From NCBI GenBank assembly GCA_964432975.1, contig CAYSPS010000011.1:1-25362 (forward strand): a DNA stretch of 25,362 nucleotides, written 5' to 3'. The position numbers and the translations under genes are program-made. The notes under the pieces were generated by a model that did no database searches, was not told the origin of the DNA, and saw only the letters and a program-made list of their open reading frames with translations. How positions within the stretch are numbered: position 1 is the stretch's first letter; every line of letters starts with the position of its first letter. The DNA is from CAYSPS01 sp964432975 (GTDB lineage Bacteria > Babelota > Babeliae > Babelales > UBA12409). This document shows, one piece after another, positions 7,833 through 15,485 of the stretch.

Positions 7833-8465
7833 ATGAGAAAACTTTATCTGGCCTCGCAATCTGTTCAACGAAAACGTCTTTTGCAAGATGCTGGCTTTTC
7901 TTTCGAAGTTATTGGCCAATCTGCCGATGAGGCTTCTTGTGATTGGGGAATGCCCCTCATTCAGCTTACACAACATATTGCACGCATGAAAATGGCACAT
8001 GCGCTTGTTCCAGCCGGTTCACAACGTGGTGAAACTTGTTGGGTGTTAACGGCAGACAGCTTGGCCACTAACATGGCCCAAACTATTATATACGGCAAAC
8101 CATGCGATCACGCAAGCGCTGTTAAAATGATTAAAGATATTCGCTCAGGAGTAATTGCCGGAGCTGGTTTTTGTATAAACAAAAAAATATGGGATGGTTC
8201 ACGTTGGACGCTTGCAGAACAATTTATCGGCTACGCACAAGCAACGTGTATCATTGATGTGCCAGATAATCTTATAGAAGACTTTTTTAGCAAGCTTAAA
8301 CTTATTAATGGATTAAATTATCTGCAATTGTGCGGTGCTTGTAGCATTACCGGCTACGGTGCCCAGTTCCTCAAAGACGTTAGCGGCTCATACACCGCTA
8401 TTCTTGGACTGCCCATGTATGAAGTGCGCCACGGACTCATTAAAACTGGTTTTATTACTGATTAA
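7833..8465 (+). CDS. maf: Maf-family nucleoside triphosphate pyrophosphatase
   Basis: A 210-residue Maf-like protein. Maf enzymes hydrolyse non-canonical or modified nucleoside triphosphates to monophosphates, keeping them out of DNA and RNA, and some affect septum formation. Family marks are LYLASQSVQRKRLLQDAGF (4-22) at the N-terminus, DE at 32-33, the catalytic-loop Asp75 in TADS, GKP (88-90), and a late VSGSYTAILGLPMYEV segment. The protein is divergent: the usual TADT is TADS, and several loop residues differ, so the preferred nucleotide cannot be read off. No ribosome site is seen before the ATG; it follows tRNA-Gln by 35 bases and is probably co-transcribed with it. Confidence 0.85.
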   Translation: MRKLYLASQSVQRKRLLQDAGFSFEVIGQSADEASCDWGMPLIQLTQHIARMKMAHALVPAGSQRGETCWVLTADSLATNMAQTIIYGKPCDHASAVKMIKDIRSGVIAGAGFCINKKIWDGSRWTLAEQFIGYAQATCIIDVPDNLIEDFFSKLKLINGLNYLQLCGACSITGYGAQFLKDVSGSYTAILGLPMYEVRHGLIKTGFITD

Positions 8466-8513
8466 TATGCTTTAAGGTTAGATCTCAACCATTCCCAAGC
8501 TACAAGGGGCTTT

Positions 8514-8981
8514 ATGTTCAAAAAAAACATTTTATCACTCGCGCTCGTTAGTGCACTCACCTGCCAAACTGCGTTTGGCATGGCGCTAAAAGAAACAACA
8601 GAGGATCCTGTTCCGCACTGGATCGCCAACCATCCTAGAACTATCGGTGCGCTTTTAATTGGCACTGGGGCTTGTCTGGGATTGCTCGCACAACGAAATT
8701 CATTTACACGTGGTTTGATAGGAGCTGCTGGTGGCGCTGTTCTTGGTGCAAGCATTAATGGAATACTGCAAGAGAGAGGTATACTTCGTAAAGACTCGCC
8801 ATCACTACTCCCCTGCATGCTTATCGGCAGCGCCGGCTTGAGTGTTTTACTTGAGCACCTTAGGCAAGCGGGCGTCCTCAGAAGCTCGCTTGTTGCAGCA
8901 AGTGGTGTGCTTTCTGTCGTTGGAATAGTACTTCTCGTCCCAGATCACCTCACAGGAGCTAAAAAAAATCGCTTGGTTTAA
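8514..8981 (+). CDS. Small secreted membrane protein, unknown function
   Basis: A 155-residue protein of unknown role. A signal peptide (MFKKNILSLALVSALTCQTAFG, cleavage near residue 22) leads to a mature chain beginning MALKE. After a short polar part come glycine- and alanine-rich hydrophobic stretches at about 43-62 (TIGALLIGTGACLGLLA), 66-84 (RGLIGAAGGAVLGASINGIL), 98-115 and 124-143, so it is probably an integral membrane protein with up to four short helices. The Gly-rich second segment resembles the glycine-zipper type of helix. The ATG follows AAGGGG (8504-8509). A rho-independent terminator lies 24 bases after the stop codon. Confidence 0.75.
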   Translation: MFKKNILSLALVSALTCQTAFGMALKETTEDPVPHWIANHPRTIGALLIGTGACLGLLAQRNSFTRGLIGAAGGAVLGASINGILQERGILRKDSPSLLPCMLIGSAGLSVLLEHLRQAGVLRSSLVAASGVLSVVGIVLLVPDHLTGAKKNRLV

Positions 8982-9004
8982 TTTTAAATACATACGTTTT
9001 TATG

Positions 9005-9039
9005 AACAACGGCGCTGTTAATGCGCTGTTGTTTTTTTT
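9005..9039 (+). terminator. Rho-independent terminator holding the stop codon of the convergent gene
   Basis: An 11-bp stem (9005-9015 with 9023-9033, one G-T pair inside) with a 7-base loop runs into eight T residues at 9032-9039. It ends the transcript of the gene at 8514-8981. The loop also contains the stop codon of the minus-strand gene at 9018-9452, so the hairpin overlaps that gene's last codons. Confidence 0.85.
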
Positions 9040-9452
9040 GACGGCTTCCAGTTTTTTAAAATCTCTTTAAACAAGAGTTCTTGTGGATTAGCTTGCGGGT
9101 TCCCGCGTATTTGATCAGTAGCAGATCGAGCGCTTGAGCTGACCGTTTGCTGATCGCAATTTGTTTGGTCGATGTGATCAAGTGACGGCATAAGTTGCTT
9201 TTGCAGATGTTGCGCTACTTCTTGTTCTTGATGCGCCTGCTCAAGCAAATTTTCCATTAAAGCAAAAAAATCCAAAATAATAGCTTGCGCTTCGTGTGGA
9301 TCGGCAACATCGTCACTTGAAGACTTTTGAGCAACAACTTTCGCCACCAAGGTTTTAAGATCATGTTCATGATCAGTAACCAAGCGACGCATGAGTACTA
9401 AAAGTTCAGGCGTGATAACCAAGTGATCGGTAAAACGATCGCCAAATTCCAT
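9018..9452 (-). CDS. Cytosolic coiled-coil protein downstream of the HspR-like regulator
   Basis: A 144-residue protein with no signal peptide that I cannot assign. The middle (about residues 55-95) is a Glu/Gln/Leu-rich helix, likely a coiled coil, followed by a Ser/Gln-rich, probably disordered stretch and a short C-terminal helix (ELLFKEILKNWKPSKK). The ATG follows AAGGG. It lies 103 bases downstream of the HspR-like regulator on the same strand and may be in its transcript, which would make it a candidate stress-related partner; that is context only. Its 3' end lies inside the terminator of the convergent neighbour. Confidence 0.6.
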   Translation of the reverse strand: MEFGDRFTDHLVITPELLVLMRRLVTDHEHDLKTLVAKVVAQKSSSDDVADPHEAQAIILDFFALMENLLEQAHQEQEVAQHLQKQLMPSLDHIDQTNCDQQTVSSSARSATDQIRGNPQANPQELLFKEILKNWKPSKKTTAH

Positions 9453-9555
9453 GCAAGCCCTTTTTTTCTTTTATTAAAGCACTTTTTAGAATTTTTGTCT
9501 AAAGATTAAGCACATCGTTACCCCCAAACAAGTCTTTCATACAAATTAAAACACG

Positions 9556-10005
9556 TTATTCATCGTACTCAATCTTCCAATCATCGCTCTTGGGCAGTGA
9601 TTCCACAGATTCTGACCTTCGCCCCCCATCACGCAAGCGTGCCAAACTCTGTGCACTTGCCTGTGCACGATCTGAAGCCTGTTTGGCTTGTTGATTAAGC
9701 TCAAGATGGGCACTTTCAAACAGCGAGTTCATCTCTTTTTGCATTTTTTTAATTTGGTTTTGTAATTTAAAGATCATCTGAACGCCTGCCAAATTAATAC
9801 CGAGCTGGTGTGTCAGATGAATTACTTCTTCCAACCTCGTAACGTCTTCCTCACTAAACAAACGGGTATTGCCCTCTGAGCGCTTTGGGCTAATAAGCCC
9901 TTCTTTTTCATACAAACGAATAGTTTGCTGGTGAATAGTAAACATTTTGGCAACAGCTGAAATCGAGTAATACGCCTTATGACGTTTTACTTTTTTCTTC
10001 ATCAT
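9556..10005 (-). CDS. hspR: MerR-family regulator, HspR-like
   Basis: A 149-residue MerR-type DNA-binding protein. The winged helix at about 12-80 reads like HspR, the heat-shock repressor of actinobacteria and epsilonproteobacteria: YYSISAVAKMFTIHQQTIRLYE (12-33), EGLISPKRSEGNTRLFSEEDV, then the HspR-typical GINLAGVQMIFKL (69-81). A coiled-coil dimerisation helix follows (to about 120), then an acidic tail. HspR normally represses dnaK/groE-type genes at HAIR sites and uses DnaK as co-repressor. Here it is not next to dnaK, but groES-groEL are 13 kb away in the window with a HAIR-like half-site. Two tandem ATGs start the frame; neither has a good ribosome site. Other MerR functions cannot be ruled out. 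Confidence 0.8.
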   Translation of the reverse strand: MMKKKVKRHKAYYSISAVAKMFTIHQQTIRLYEKEGLISPKRSEGNTRLFSEEDVTRLEEVIHLTHQLGINLAGVQMIFKLQNQIKKMQKEMNSLFESAHLELNQQAKQASDRAQASAQSLARLRDGGRRSESVESLPKSDDWKIEYDE

Positions 10006-10059
10006 ATTTAGATTTTTAGTACATACCTGTTTACACTTTTACCTTTTTAGAAAGATAGC

Positions 10060-10671
10060 ATGGATAAAGTAATCAATAAAGTATCACCGTTCGTTTTCTT
10101 TTTATTCTGCCACCTGTCAATATGCGCCGGAGTTTGTGTGTTTGATGGGCATACATTTAAAGCCTATGCCGAACATATTGATGGGCATTTGCTTAAAAAC
10201 TATTTTATTGACAGCATATCTGTTGATGCACAAGATTATTACCGCCGATTGCAAGAAGCGCATGAAGCGGAACTTGAGCAATCGCTTGACCAACAAATCA
10301 TAAACAATCAAAAAGATATTGGTCCAAATTATGTACGCACGCTACGCCATGTATGTAATAAAATCGAATCGATTATCAATACCATCAAACAATTCGGACT
10401 CGAACCATACTTGGTTTTTAATGATGAAACAATAGACTCGCTTTCGGATTGGCACCATTTAGCAGACACGCTAACACCTTCACTTATTTTTTGCCAAGAC
10501 CCAGGCTTGAACGATATTCCACCAATATTATTAGAAAAATTTATACGCGCTATCGAACAATTAGCAAAGCGTGTACAAAAATTATATCAGACAAGCTTAC
10601 AAAATGCGCTTGATCATGTTGACAATCCAGCACATCTGAAACAACTTCTTGAACTTAAAACCCAGGGGTAA
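10060..10671 (+). CDS. Secreted helical protein, unknown function
   Basis: A 203-residue unrecognised protein with a signal peptide (MDKVINKVSPFVFFLFCHLSICAG, cleavage near residue 24). The mature chain is mostly helical and charged, with many His, Asp, Glu and Gln residues, and lacks internal membrane segments, so it is probably periplasmic or released. The start ATG has only a weak AGAAAG ahead of it. The gene diverges from the HspR-like regulator with 54 bases between the starts. It ends 5 bases before the suhB-like gene, so the two form an operon. Confidence 0.72.
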   Translation: MDKVINKVSPFVFFLFCHLSICAGVCVFDGHTFKAYAEHIDGHLLKNYFIDSISVDAQDYYRRLQEAHEAELEQSLDQQIINNQKDIGPNYVRTLRHVCNKIESIINTIKQFGLEPYLVFNDETIDSLSDWHHLADTLTPSLIFCQDPGLNDIPPILLEKFIRAIEQLAKRVQKLYQTSLQNALDHVDNPAHLKQLLELKTQG

Positions 10672-10676
10672 AATTC

Positions 10677-11447
10677 ATGATTATCACAAAACGACTTGTA
10701 CAACGTGTGGGCGCCTGTGCGCGTTGCGCGGGAAAAGCGCTTGTCCAACATTTTAATGCACATTCTTTTACCACCAAAGAAAAGCCGCATGCAGGATTAG
10801 TAACTTCAGCAGATACGATAACAGAAGCATCCATTATACGCCAATTGCGTGCACTTGACCCCGACGTTGCATTTCTTGCTGAAGAAGGTGGCAAAACCGG
10901 CAAAAACGACTGGGAATGGGTGATTGACCCAATCGATGGTACCAACAATTTTGCATATGGCATACCATATTTTTGCATCTCCATCGCATTAACATATCAA
11001 GGACACCCACAATTGGGGGTCATTCATAACCCATTGCGCCACGAGCTCTTTTGGGCAATCAAAAATGGAGGCGCTTGGTGTGGCAATATACGCATACATA
11101 CTGCAAAGCGGCCATTAAAACAAAGTTTTATCGCGCTCAGCGTTCCTTATGACGATCATAATGTGCCCTGGGAAATACAGGCGCGCCAAATTTCTGATCA
11201 TGTACGCGACTTGAGACGCATGGGAGCCGCAGCTCTTGATTTAGCATATGTAGCAGCTGGACGCTTTGATGGCGCATTTTTTCAAAATCTCTCGTGGTGG
11301 GATATTGCAGCGGGTATTTTACTTATTCAAGAAGCCGGTGGCATCGTTACTGATTTTAATCTCAAGCCTATTAATCAAAAATTTCAGTCGCTCATCGCCG
11401 CAACGCCGATTATTCATACCCAACTCACTAAAATTATACGATCATAA
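10677..11447 (+). CDS. suhB: Inositol monophosphatase family protein
   Basis: A 256-residue member of the IMPase/SuhB/CysQ family of Mg-dependent, lithium-sensitive sugar-phosphate or nucleotide phosphatases. Metal-binding motifs are complete: AEEGG (68-72) with Glu70, DPIDGTNNF (84-92) with Asp84 and Asp87, and WWDIAAG (207-213) with Asp209. The short N-terminal helix contains several Cys and Arg residues. Length and motif spacing are usual. Whether it acts on inositol phosphate, on 3'-phosphoadenosine phosphate, or as a ribosome-maturation factor like E. coli SuhB cannot be said. An AGGGG lies 9 bases before the ATG. It follows the secreted orphan by 5 bases and converges on the metallopeptidase gene. 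Confidence 0.92.
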   Translation: MIITKRLVQRVGACARCAGKALVQHFNAHSFTTKEKPHAGLVTSADTITEASIIRQLRALDPDVAFLAEEGGKTGKNDWEWVIDPIDGTNNFAYGIPYFCISIALTYQGHPQLGVIHNPLRHELFWAIKNGGAWCGNIRIHTAKRPLKQSFIALSVPYDDHNVPWEIQARQISDHVRDLRRMGAAALDLAYVAAGRFDGAFFQNLSWWDIAAGILLIQEAGGIVTDFNLKPINQKFQSLIAATPIIHTQLTKIIRS

Positions 11448-11484
11448 TTTCATGATATTCATGCAGCTTGTGTATTTTTTGCAT

Positions 11485-12417
11485 TTACCCTGTCGAAGAA
11501 CGCACAATTTTTATGCAATCACGACGCCGTTGTAAATCACAAATGAGCGTCGCGTCATAAAATGGCCATTTATGAGCCTTCTGCGGCTCTTGCACATATA
11601 GGTGCTTCGTATGAGCTAAAGAAGATGTCTTTGGCGAATTTGTACCAAGCGTATCTGCAATTGCTTGCGCAAGCTCAGCATATCCACGCGCCCGTACATA
11701 CTGTAAACAAATTTGTTGTGTACAATCGGCATGCTCAGTACAAAAATGCAATTGTTTTTTACGCTCAAACATGCGTACAACACGAGACACATCACGGCAA
11801 GAAAAATACCCATTACGTACTTCACGATTTTGATGAACAGCTGCCGCGCATGCTTGGCAAAAACAAGCAAAACAATCAATATGCGTACAGGCTTTTTCAA
11901 CCGCACATGTTTCAGCTTCTTGTTCACAAGCGAATGAAAAAGCTGCCTCAATCGCACGTGCATTTAATGAAGCAACACTGCTGATGTGATACGCAAAGCG
12001 ATCGCAAAAACGTTTTGAATAGCCCTGATGCGCAAGCTCACTTAACAACGTAGAAATTTGGGCAGGAATCGCAAATTTAAATTCTTTACAATGACCACAG
12101 GCAACATGTGCCGCCTCGTGAAGCAAAACATACCACAAGGTTCCCGTTAATGATTGATCGGCAATTGACTGTTTAATGTAAATTTTGCCTTCATGCGCAA
12201 CACCGCTCGCGTCATAATTTTTAGTTAAAAGATAGATGGTGGAATGCCGCTTACATCCCATAACCTGTTGTGCCCAACTGCCCATACGTTGCACACGGAC
12301 ATTTGATAGCGGAACCAATGAGAACATGCGAGAAGCATGTGCAGATAGGCCAAAACTTGTCATGCATAATGCATGACAAATAACAACAGAAATTTGTTTT
12401 CGATATAAAAAGATCAC
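11485..12417 (-). CDS. Secreted cysteine-rich zinc metallopeptidase (M48-like)
   Basis: A 310-residue protein with a signal peptide (to about residue 28) and a zinc-peptidase motif, HEAAH at 100-104. A likely third ligand is Glu165 in CEQEAET, which fits the E-x-x-A-D pattern of M48 gluzincins with Glu169 in place of Asp. The rest is unlike standard M48 enzymes: 17 cysteines lie in the mature chain, with a cluster C177-C182-C185-C187-C190 and three more at 226-237, so disulfides or a second metal site are likely. It would work outside the cytoplasm. The start is a GTG ending at 12417, chosen because GGAGGGG (12425-12431) lies 7 bases ahead. A strong promoter precedes it. Substrate unknown. 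Confidence 0.78.
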   Translation of the reverse strand: MIFLYRKQISVVICHALCMTSFGLSAHASRMFSLVPLSNVRVQRMGSWAQQVMGCKRHSTIYLLTKNYDASGVAHEGKIYIKQSIADQSLTGTLWYVLLHEAAHVACGHCKEFKFAIPAQISTLLSELAHQGYSKRFCDRFAYHISSVASLNARAIEAAFSFACEQEAETCAVEKACTHIDCFACFCQACAAAVHQNREVRNGYFSCRDVSRVVRMFERKKQLHFCTEHADCTQQICLQYVRARGYAELAQAIADTLGTNSPKTSSLAHTKHLYVQEPQKAHKWPFYDATLICDLQRRRDCIKIVRSSTG

Positions 12418-12457
12418 AACCCAACCCCTCCATTTTTATACAATATATTGCTTTTTA

Positions 12458-12485
12458 ATTATAACAATATTGTAAAATTAGTCAA
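12458..12485 (-). promoter_or_regulatory. Promoter for the secreted metallopeptidase
   Basis: On the minus strand TTGACT (12485-12480) and a perfect TATAAT (12463-12458) are separated by 16 bases in a very AT-rich gap. Transcription would start near 12451, leaving a leader of about 33 bases with the GGAGGGG ribosome site. Confidence 0.6.
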
Positions 12486-12569
12486 GTTTATAAAAAAATT
12501 TTACAAAAATTGAATTATTTGCTAAGATATACACAAGAAAACCTACATATATTAAAGGGGAAGACTCCA

Positions 12570-13229
12570 ATGACTTATGGCAAAACTCTCGTATTATTAC
12601 TTTCGTTCTTTATGCAAATATGTGCTATGCACAAAGATGCTGCCAAGAAGCCCGTAATTATCAACAGTACCTACGCGCAAGTATCACGGCCGCCATCTCC
12701 TGCGATTTTTGACTGTATTGAACGAATTCTCTGTTTTTCAACCGTACTTTTTTCATTTGAGTTTCTCCAAAAACCATCCCTTGCAAGTTCTCATGGACAC
12801 ACAGATGAAGAAACCATGGTTCCAGCCATGTTTGATCGCTTTACTCGCGTGAGCCTTATTCGAAGCAGCAGTGAAGATTTGCTTTACGAAAAGCAACCAA
12901 CAATTGCTGATCTTATCGAGCACGTCCATGAGCAAGCGGAAGAATGCCAAGGACCATGCGCTGCAGTTTTAACAAAAAAAACAACCTCAGTAATCATTGC
13001 CTATAAAAACAAGAATTGGTTTTTTGCCAGCCTTGATTATCAGGGAGCCGAGCAACATTTTGCTCCCGGCTCACACCTCATCTTCTTTTACGAAGACAAA
13101 AAAGCTCTTATTAAATATGTTGAAAACCTCTGTAACATGTTTGACATGCATGCAACACCATCAGACCCAAATCGTGATGAATGGCAGGCAACATTGTATG
13201 GCGTCAAAGACAATCCAGATTTTCAATAA
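12570..13229 (+). CDS. Secreted protein, unknown function
   Basis: A 219-residue protein that I cannot assign firmly. It has a signal peptide (MTYGKTLVLLLSFFMQICA, cleavage near residue 19; mature start MHKDA). The second half (about 120-205) alternates strands and helices: AAVLTKKTTSVIIAY, NWFFASLDYQG, HLIFFYEDKKALIKYVENL. That pattern loosely recalls the C-terminal half of papain-fold viral tegument-type peptidases, where a FDSH motif carries catalytic residues; here the matching place reads LDYQ, so a catalytic role is doubtful. The ATG at 12570 follows AAAGGGGAAG; an in-frame ATG at 12510 would put 20 residues ahead of the signal peptide and was rejected. Confidence 0.72.
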   Translation: MTYGKTLVLLLSFFMQICAMHKDAAKKPVIINSTYAQVSRPPSPAIFDCIERILCFSTVLFSFEFLQKPSLASSHGHTDEETMVPAMFDRFTRVSLIRSSSEDLLYEKQPTIADLIEHVHEQAEECQGPCAAVLTKKTTSVIIAYKNKNWFFASLDYQGAEQHFAPGSHLIFFYEDKKALIKYVENLCNMFDMHATPSDPNRDEWQATLYGVKDNPDFQ

Positions 13230-13238
13230 CTTTTTGTA

Positions 13239-13679
13239 TCACGCGCGTGGTGGTCGCAATGTGTTCGGATCTTCATCAAAATGAGCTGATAAATCAGCCA
13301 GACGCTCTATAGCCCATTTTAGCAATGCAAAATCCCGACTCGACTCCATATCGCCATAATCACGCATAATCCGCACACGCAAACCCGTAGCATAGCACCA
13401 CTTATTGTTAACTGCCAGCATCATATCACGCAAATCCTGTTTAAACGTTCCCGGAGCCATTTGTTGTCTTTTGCCAAACAAAACAGCATGGCTCCCGCGC
13501 ATGTGCGTTACAAATTTTATAAGCCCTTGTACATGCTTATGAAATTCTGCCTCAGATAATCGTTCGGTTGGGCTTTCGGGTAAATAACCAACATCGTGAG
13601 TTGCCATACCAAGTGCCAAAGGCACAATCAACGAAAAATACATTAAACACAAATTCACAATTTCCTTGCATATTTTCAT
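13239..13679 (-). CDS. Small secreted protein, unknown function
   Basis: A 146-residue unrecognised protein. The N-terminus (MKICKEIVNLCLMYFSLIVPLALG) is a signal peptide with cleavage near residue 24, leaving a mature chain starting MATHD. The mature part is helical and basic, with a few Met and one Cys, and ends in DEDPNTLRPPRA. No ribosome site precedes the ATG at 13679; an AAGGA inside the frame lies just before a GTG at codon 8, so the true start may be there, and the signal peptide would survive either way. It converges on the gene at 12570-13229 with 9 bases between stop codons. Confidence 0.68.
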   Translation of the reverse strand: MKICKEIVNLCLMYFSLIVPLALGMATHDVGYLPESPTERLSEAEFHKHVQGLIKFVTHMRGSHAVLFGKRQQMAPGTFKQDLRDMMLAVNNKWCYATGLRVRIMRDYGDMESSRDFALLKWAIERLADLSAHFDEDPNTLRPPRA

Positions 13680-13716
13680 AACAATTTCACATTATACATA
13701 CACATGAGCAACAATT

Positions 13717-13745
13717 TTGAATATAAACTTATCTAAGTATAAAAT
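13717..13745 (+). promoter_or_regulatory. Promoter for mraY
   Basis: TTGAAT (13717-13722) and TAAAAT (13740-13745) are 17 bases apart and match the sigma70 boxes in 4 and 5 of 6 positions. The start would lie about 30 bases before the mraY start codon. Confidence 0.5.
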
Positions 13746-13780
13746 AGAATATGGAGAGTTTCTAAAACTAAACAAAAATT

Positions 13781-14842
13781 ATGATTTATCAATCATCTAT
13801 CATTTTACGCCAATACTGGTCTGCATTTAATGCACTTCATTATATTAGTTTCCGTGCAGGTGGTGCACTCCTTACTGCACTTCTCATTGCACTCATTTGT
13901 GGCAATAGTTTTATTAAATTTTCGGTCAAATATTTTAGCTCACCGCCGCGGCCCTACGTTCCACACACGCACACTCTCAAAGGCAATGTTCCCATCACTG
14001 GAGGACTTTTTGTTTTATTTGTTGCAACACTGACCATATTTTTTTGGTGCAATCTTACAAAGCCAACCGTGTGGCTCATGCTCATGTGTCTCATGCTTTT
14101 TGGTACCATTGGCTTCATTGATGATTGGAGTAAAATACAGGGACGTGCTGGTATTTGCGCAGCAAAAAAATTTACCTTGCAATGCATCGCCGCACTCATC
14201 ATCATGGGCGCCTGGTATTTCTGGCAAGAAAGCTCTACTATTTGGTTTCCATTTTTTAAAAATTTGCATCCTGATATTGGACTACTCTTTATCGCCTGGG
14301 GTATGCTCCTTATGATCGCCACAAGTAATGCGGTCAATCTTACTGATGGACTTGATGGATTAGCGAGCGGATCACTTATTGCGAATTTTATGACTTTTAG
14401 TTTAATTTGCTATCTCACCGGACATGTACAAATAGCGCAATATTTACATTTACCATACGTACACAGTGGTGAACTCACGGTCATTGGCGGCACATTATCA
14501 GGCGCACTCTTGGGCTTTTTGTGGTTTAACACATATCCAGCACAAATTTTCTTGGGCGATGCTGGATCGCTCGCACTTGGCGCCGCACTCGCACTCATGG
14601 CGCTTATTTGTAAGCATGAATTGCTTTTACTCGTTTCTGGCGGACTTTTTGTCATTGAAACACTTTCGGTAATTATTCAAGTGGCATCTTTTAAACTGCG
14701 TGGCAAACGCGTATTTAAAATGGCGCCACTGCACCATCATTTTGAACTTTTAGGTTGGCCAGAGGCGAAAGTAACGGTACGCATGGGCATTATTTCGCTC
14801 ATCCTCTGCTTGCTCGTGCTCATGACGATCAAAGTGAGATAA
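13781..14842 (+). CDS. mraY: Phospho-N-acetylmuramoyl-pentapeptide-transferase MraY
   Basis: MraY moves phospho-MurNAc-pentapeptide from UDP to undecaprenyl phosphate, making lipid I, the first membrane step of peptidoglycan synthesis. This 353-residue protein has the expected ten or so membrane helices and the key motifs: GFIDDW (111-116) with Asp114 and Asp115, NAVNLTDGLDGLA (183-195), FLGDAGS (257-263) with Asp260, and the APLHHHFELLGW segment (His318-320). The usual TPTMGG is VPITGG. The start is right, as the first residues align with the family N-terminus (YWSAFNALHYISFRA). It normally sits in the mur-fts cluster; here it stands alone with its own promoter. No ribosome site is seen. Its stop is one base from the stop of the convergent gene. 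Confidence 0.97.
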   Translation: MIYQSSIILRQYWSAFNALHYISFRAGGALLTALLIALICGNSFIKFSVKYFSSPPRPYVPHTHTLKGNVPITGGLFVLFVATLTIFFWCNLTKPTVWLMLMCLMLFGTIGFIDDWSKIQGRAGICAAKKFTLQCIAALIIMGAWYFWQESSTIWFPFFKNLHPDIGLLFIAWGMLLMIATSNAVNLTDGLDGLASGSLIANFMTFSLICYLTGHVQIAQYLHLPYVHSGELTVIGGTLSGALLGFLWFNTYPAQIFLGDAGSLALGAALALMALICKHELLLLVSGGLFVIETLSVIIQVASFKLRGKRVFKMAPLHHHFELLGWPEAKVTVRMGIISLILCLLVLMTIKVR

Positions 14843-14843
14843 T

Positions 14844-15311
14844 TTAGAAGATGGCCGTGTCGCCTATGTAGTCAGGGGTAAACCTGATCGACGGAAACTT
14901 ACGAGGATAACCAAAATAGCTTTCGGCTTCTTTTGGCGGTATTGCATAATTTTTAGTTATAGTACGATGATCATACGTCAAATCTAATGTAATATATGGT
15001 TCTTGGTACAGCGTAAACTTACCAGATACCGAACGACACAACTTTTTGCCATTCGGTTTTTTCTTACATGTTTTGTCTAACGTACGATGAACTTTGAGAT
15101 GCTTAACCCGTTCAGGCACTTGCAAAACGTATGACGCGCCAGCTTTGATAGGAAAACATTGACGAACCTTTTTTTGCTCAAACCAATAGCGTGTACACAA
15201 TGTACCGTCTACCCATGGCGCTATAAGTGGGCCCGTAATTTCAACTGTTTTCGTTTTTGTCCACAATGGTGCACAACACAACAAAAAGATTATTAATACC
15301 AATCTCTTCAT
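14844..15311 (-). CDS. Small secreted basic protein, unknown function
   Basis: A 155-residue protein, not recognised. It has a signal peptide (MKRLVLIIFLLCCAPLWT, cleavage near residue 18-20) and a mature part rich in Lys, Thr and Tyr with four cysteines (TLCTRYW, RQCFPI, DKTCKKK, KKLCRS), evenly set in a predicted beta-rich chain, so disulfides are plausible. The start at 15311 is chosen because AGGGGG (15316-15321) lies 4 bases ahead of it; an upstream ATG at 15332 is further from any ribosome site and would put a hydrophobic MMIIGGI ahead of the basic residues. It converges on mraY with a single base between stop codons. A copy of the 32-bp repeat begins 27 bases upstream. Confidence 0.75.
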   Translation of the reverse strand: MKRLVLIIFLLCCAPLWTKTKTVEITGPLIAPWVDGTLCTRYWFEQKKVRQCFPIKAGASYVLQVPERVKHLKVHRTLDKTCKKKPNGKKLCRSVSGKFTLYQEPYITLDLTYDHRTITKNYAIPPKEAESYFGYPRKFPSIRFTPDYIGDTAIF

Positions 15312-15337
15312 AATACCCCCTATGATCATCACTAAGT

Positions 15338-15369
15338 ATAGCGCAGCATGCTAGTTCATGCGCAATAAT
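15338..15369. repeat. 32-bp direct repeat, copy 1
   Basis: The 32 bases match the copy at 16100-16131 at 29 positions, in the same orientation. Each copy contains a GCGCA...TGCGC inverted pair. The short word CATCAC stands 5 bases ahead of this copy and 9 bases ahead of the other. The two copies bracket a single gene. Confidence 0.8.
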
Positions 15370-15371
15370 CA

Positions 15372-15393
15372 ATTCAAAAACCTGTTTTTGAAT
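15372..15393. other. AT-rich hairpin next to repeat copy 1
   Basis: ATTCAAAAAC (15372-15381) and GTTTTTGAAT (15384-15393) are perfect inverted arms with two bases between them. It directly follows the repeat. The T-rich stretch after it makes a weak terminator possible on the plus strand, though no plus-strand gene ends here. Confidence 0.35.
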
Positions 15394-15485
15394 GCACATT
15401 TTTATTAATTTCTTTTTTGTTGTTAAACTGACAAATAAGTTCGTATAGAAATTTTTCGTGAGTGAAAAAAGAAACCTTACAAAAA

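Noticed and set aside
7644..8000. 118-codon minus-strand frame across tRNA-Gln
   Set aside because: It runs antisense through spoVG, the tRNA and maf, which are all well supported.
11562..11984. 140-codon plus-strand frame
   Set aside because: It is the shadow of the cysteine-rich metallopeptidase gene; no ribosome site or recognisable domain.
12251..12433. 60-codon minus-strand frame at the start of the metallopeptidase gene
   Set aside because: It is in another frame with no export signal or family; the GTG start of the peptidase fits the ribosome site with correct spacing.
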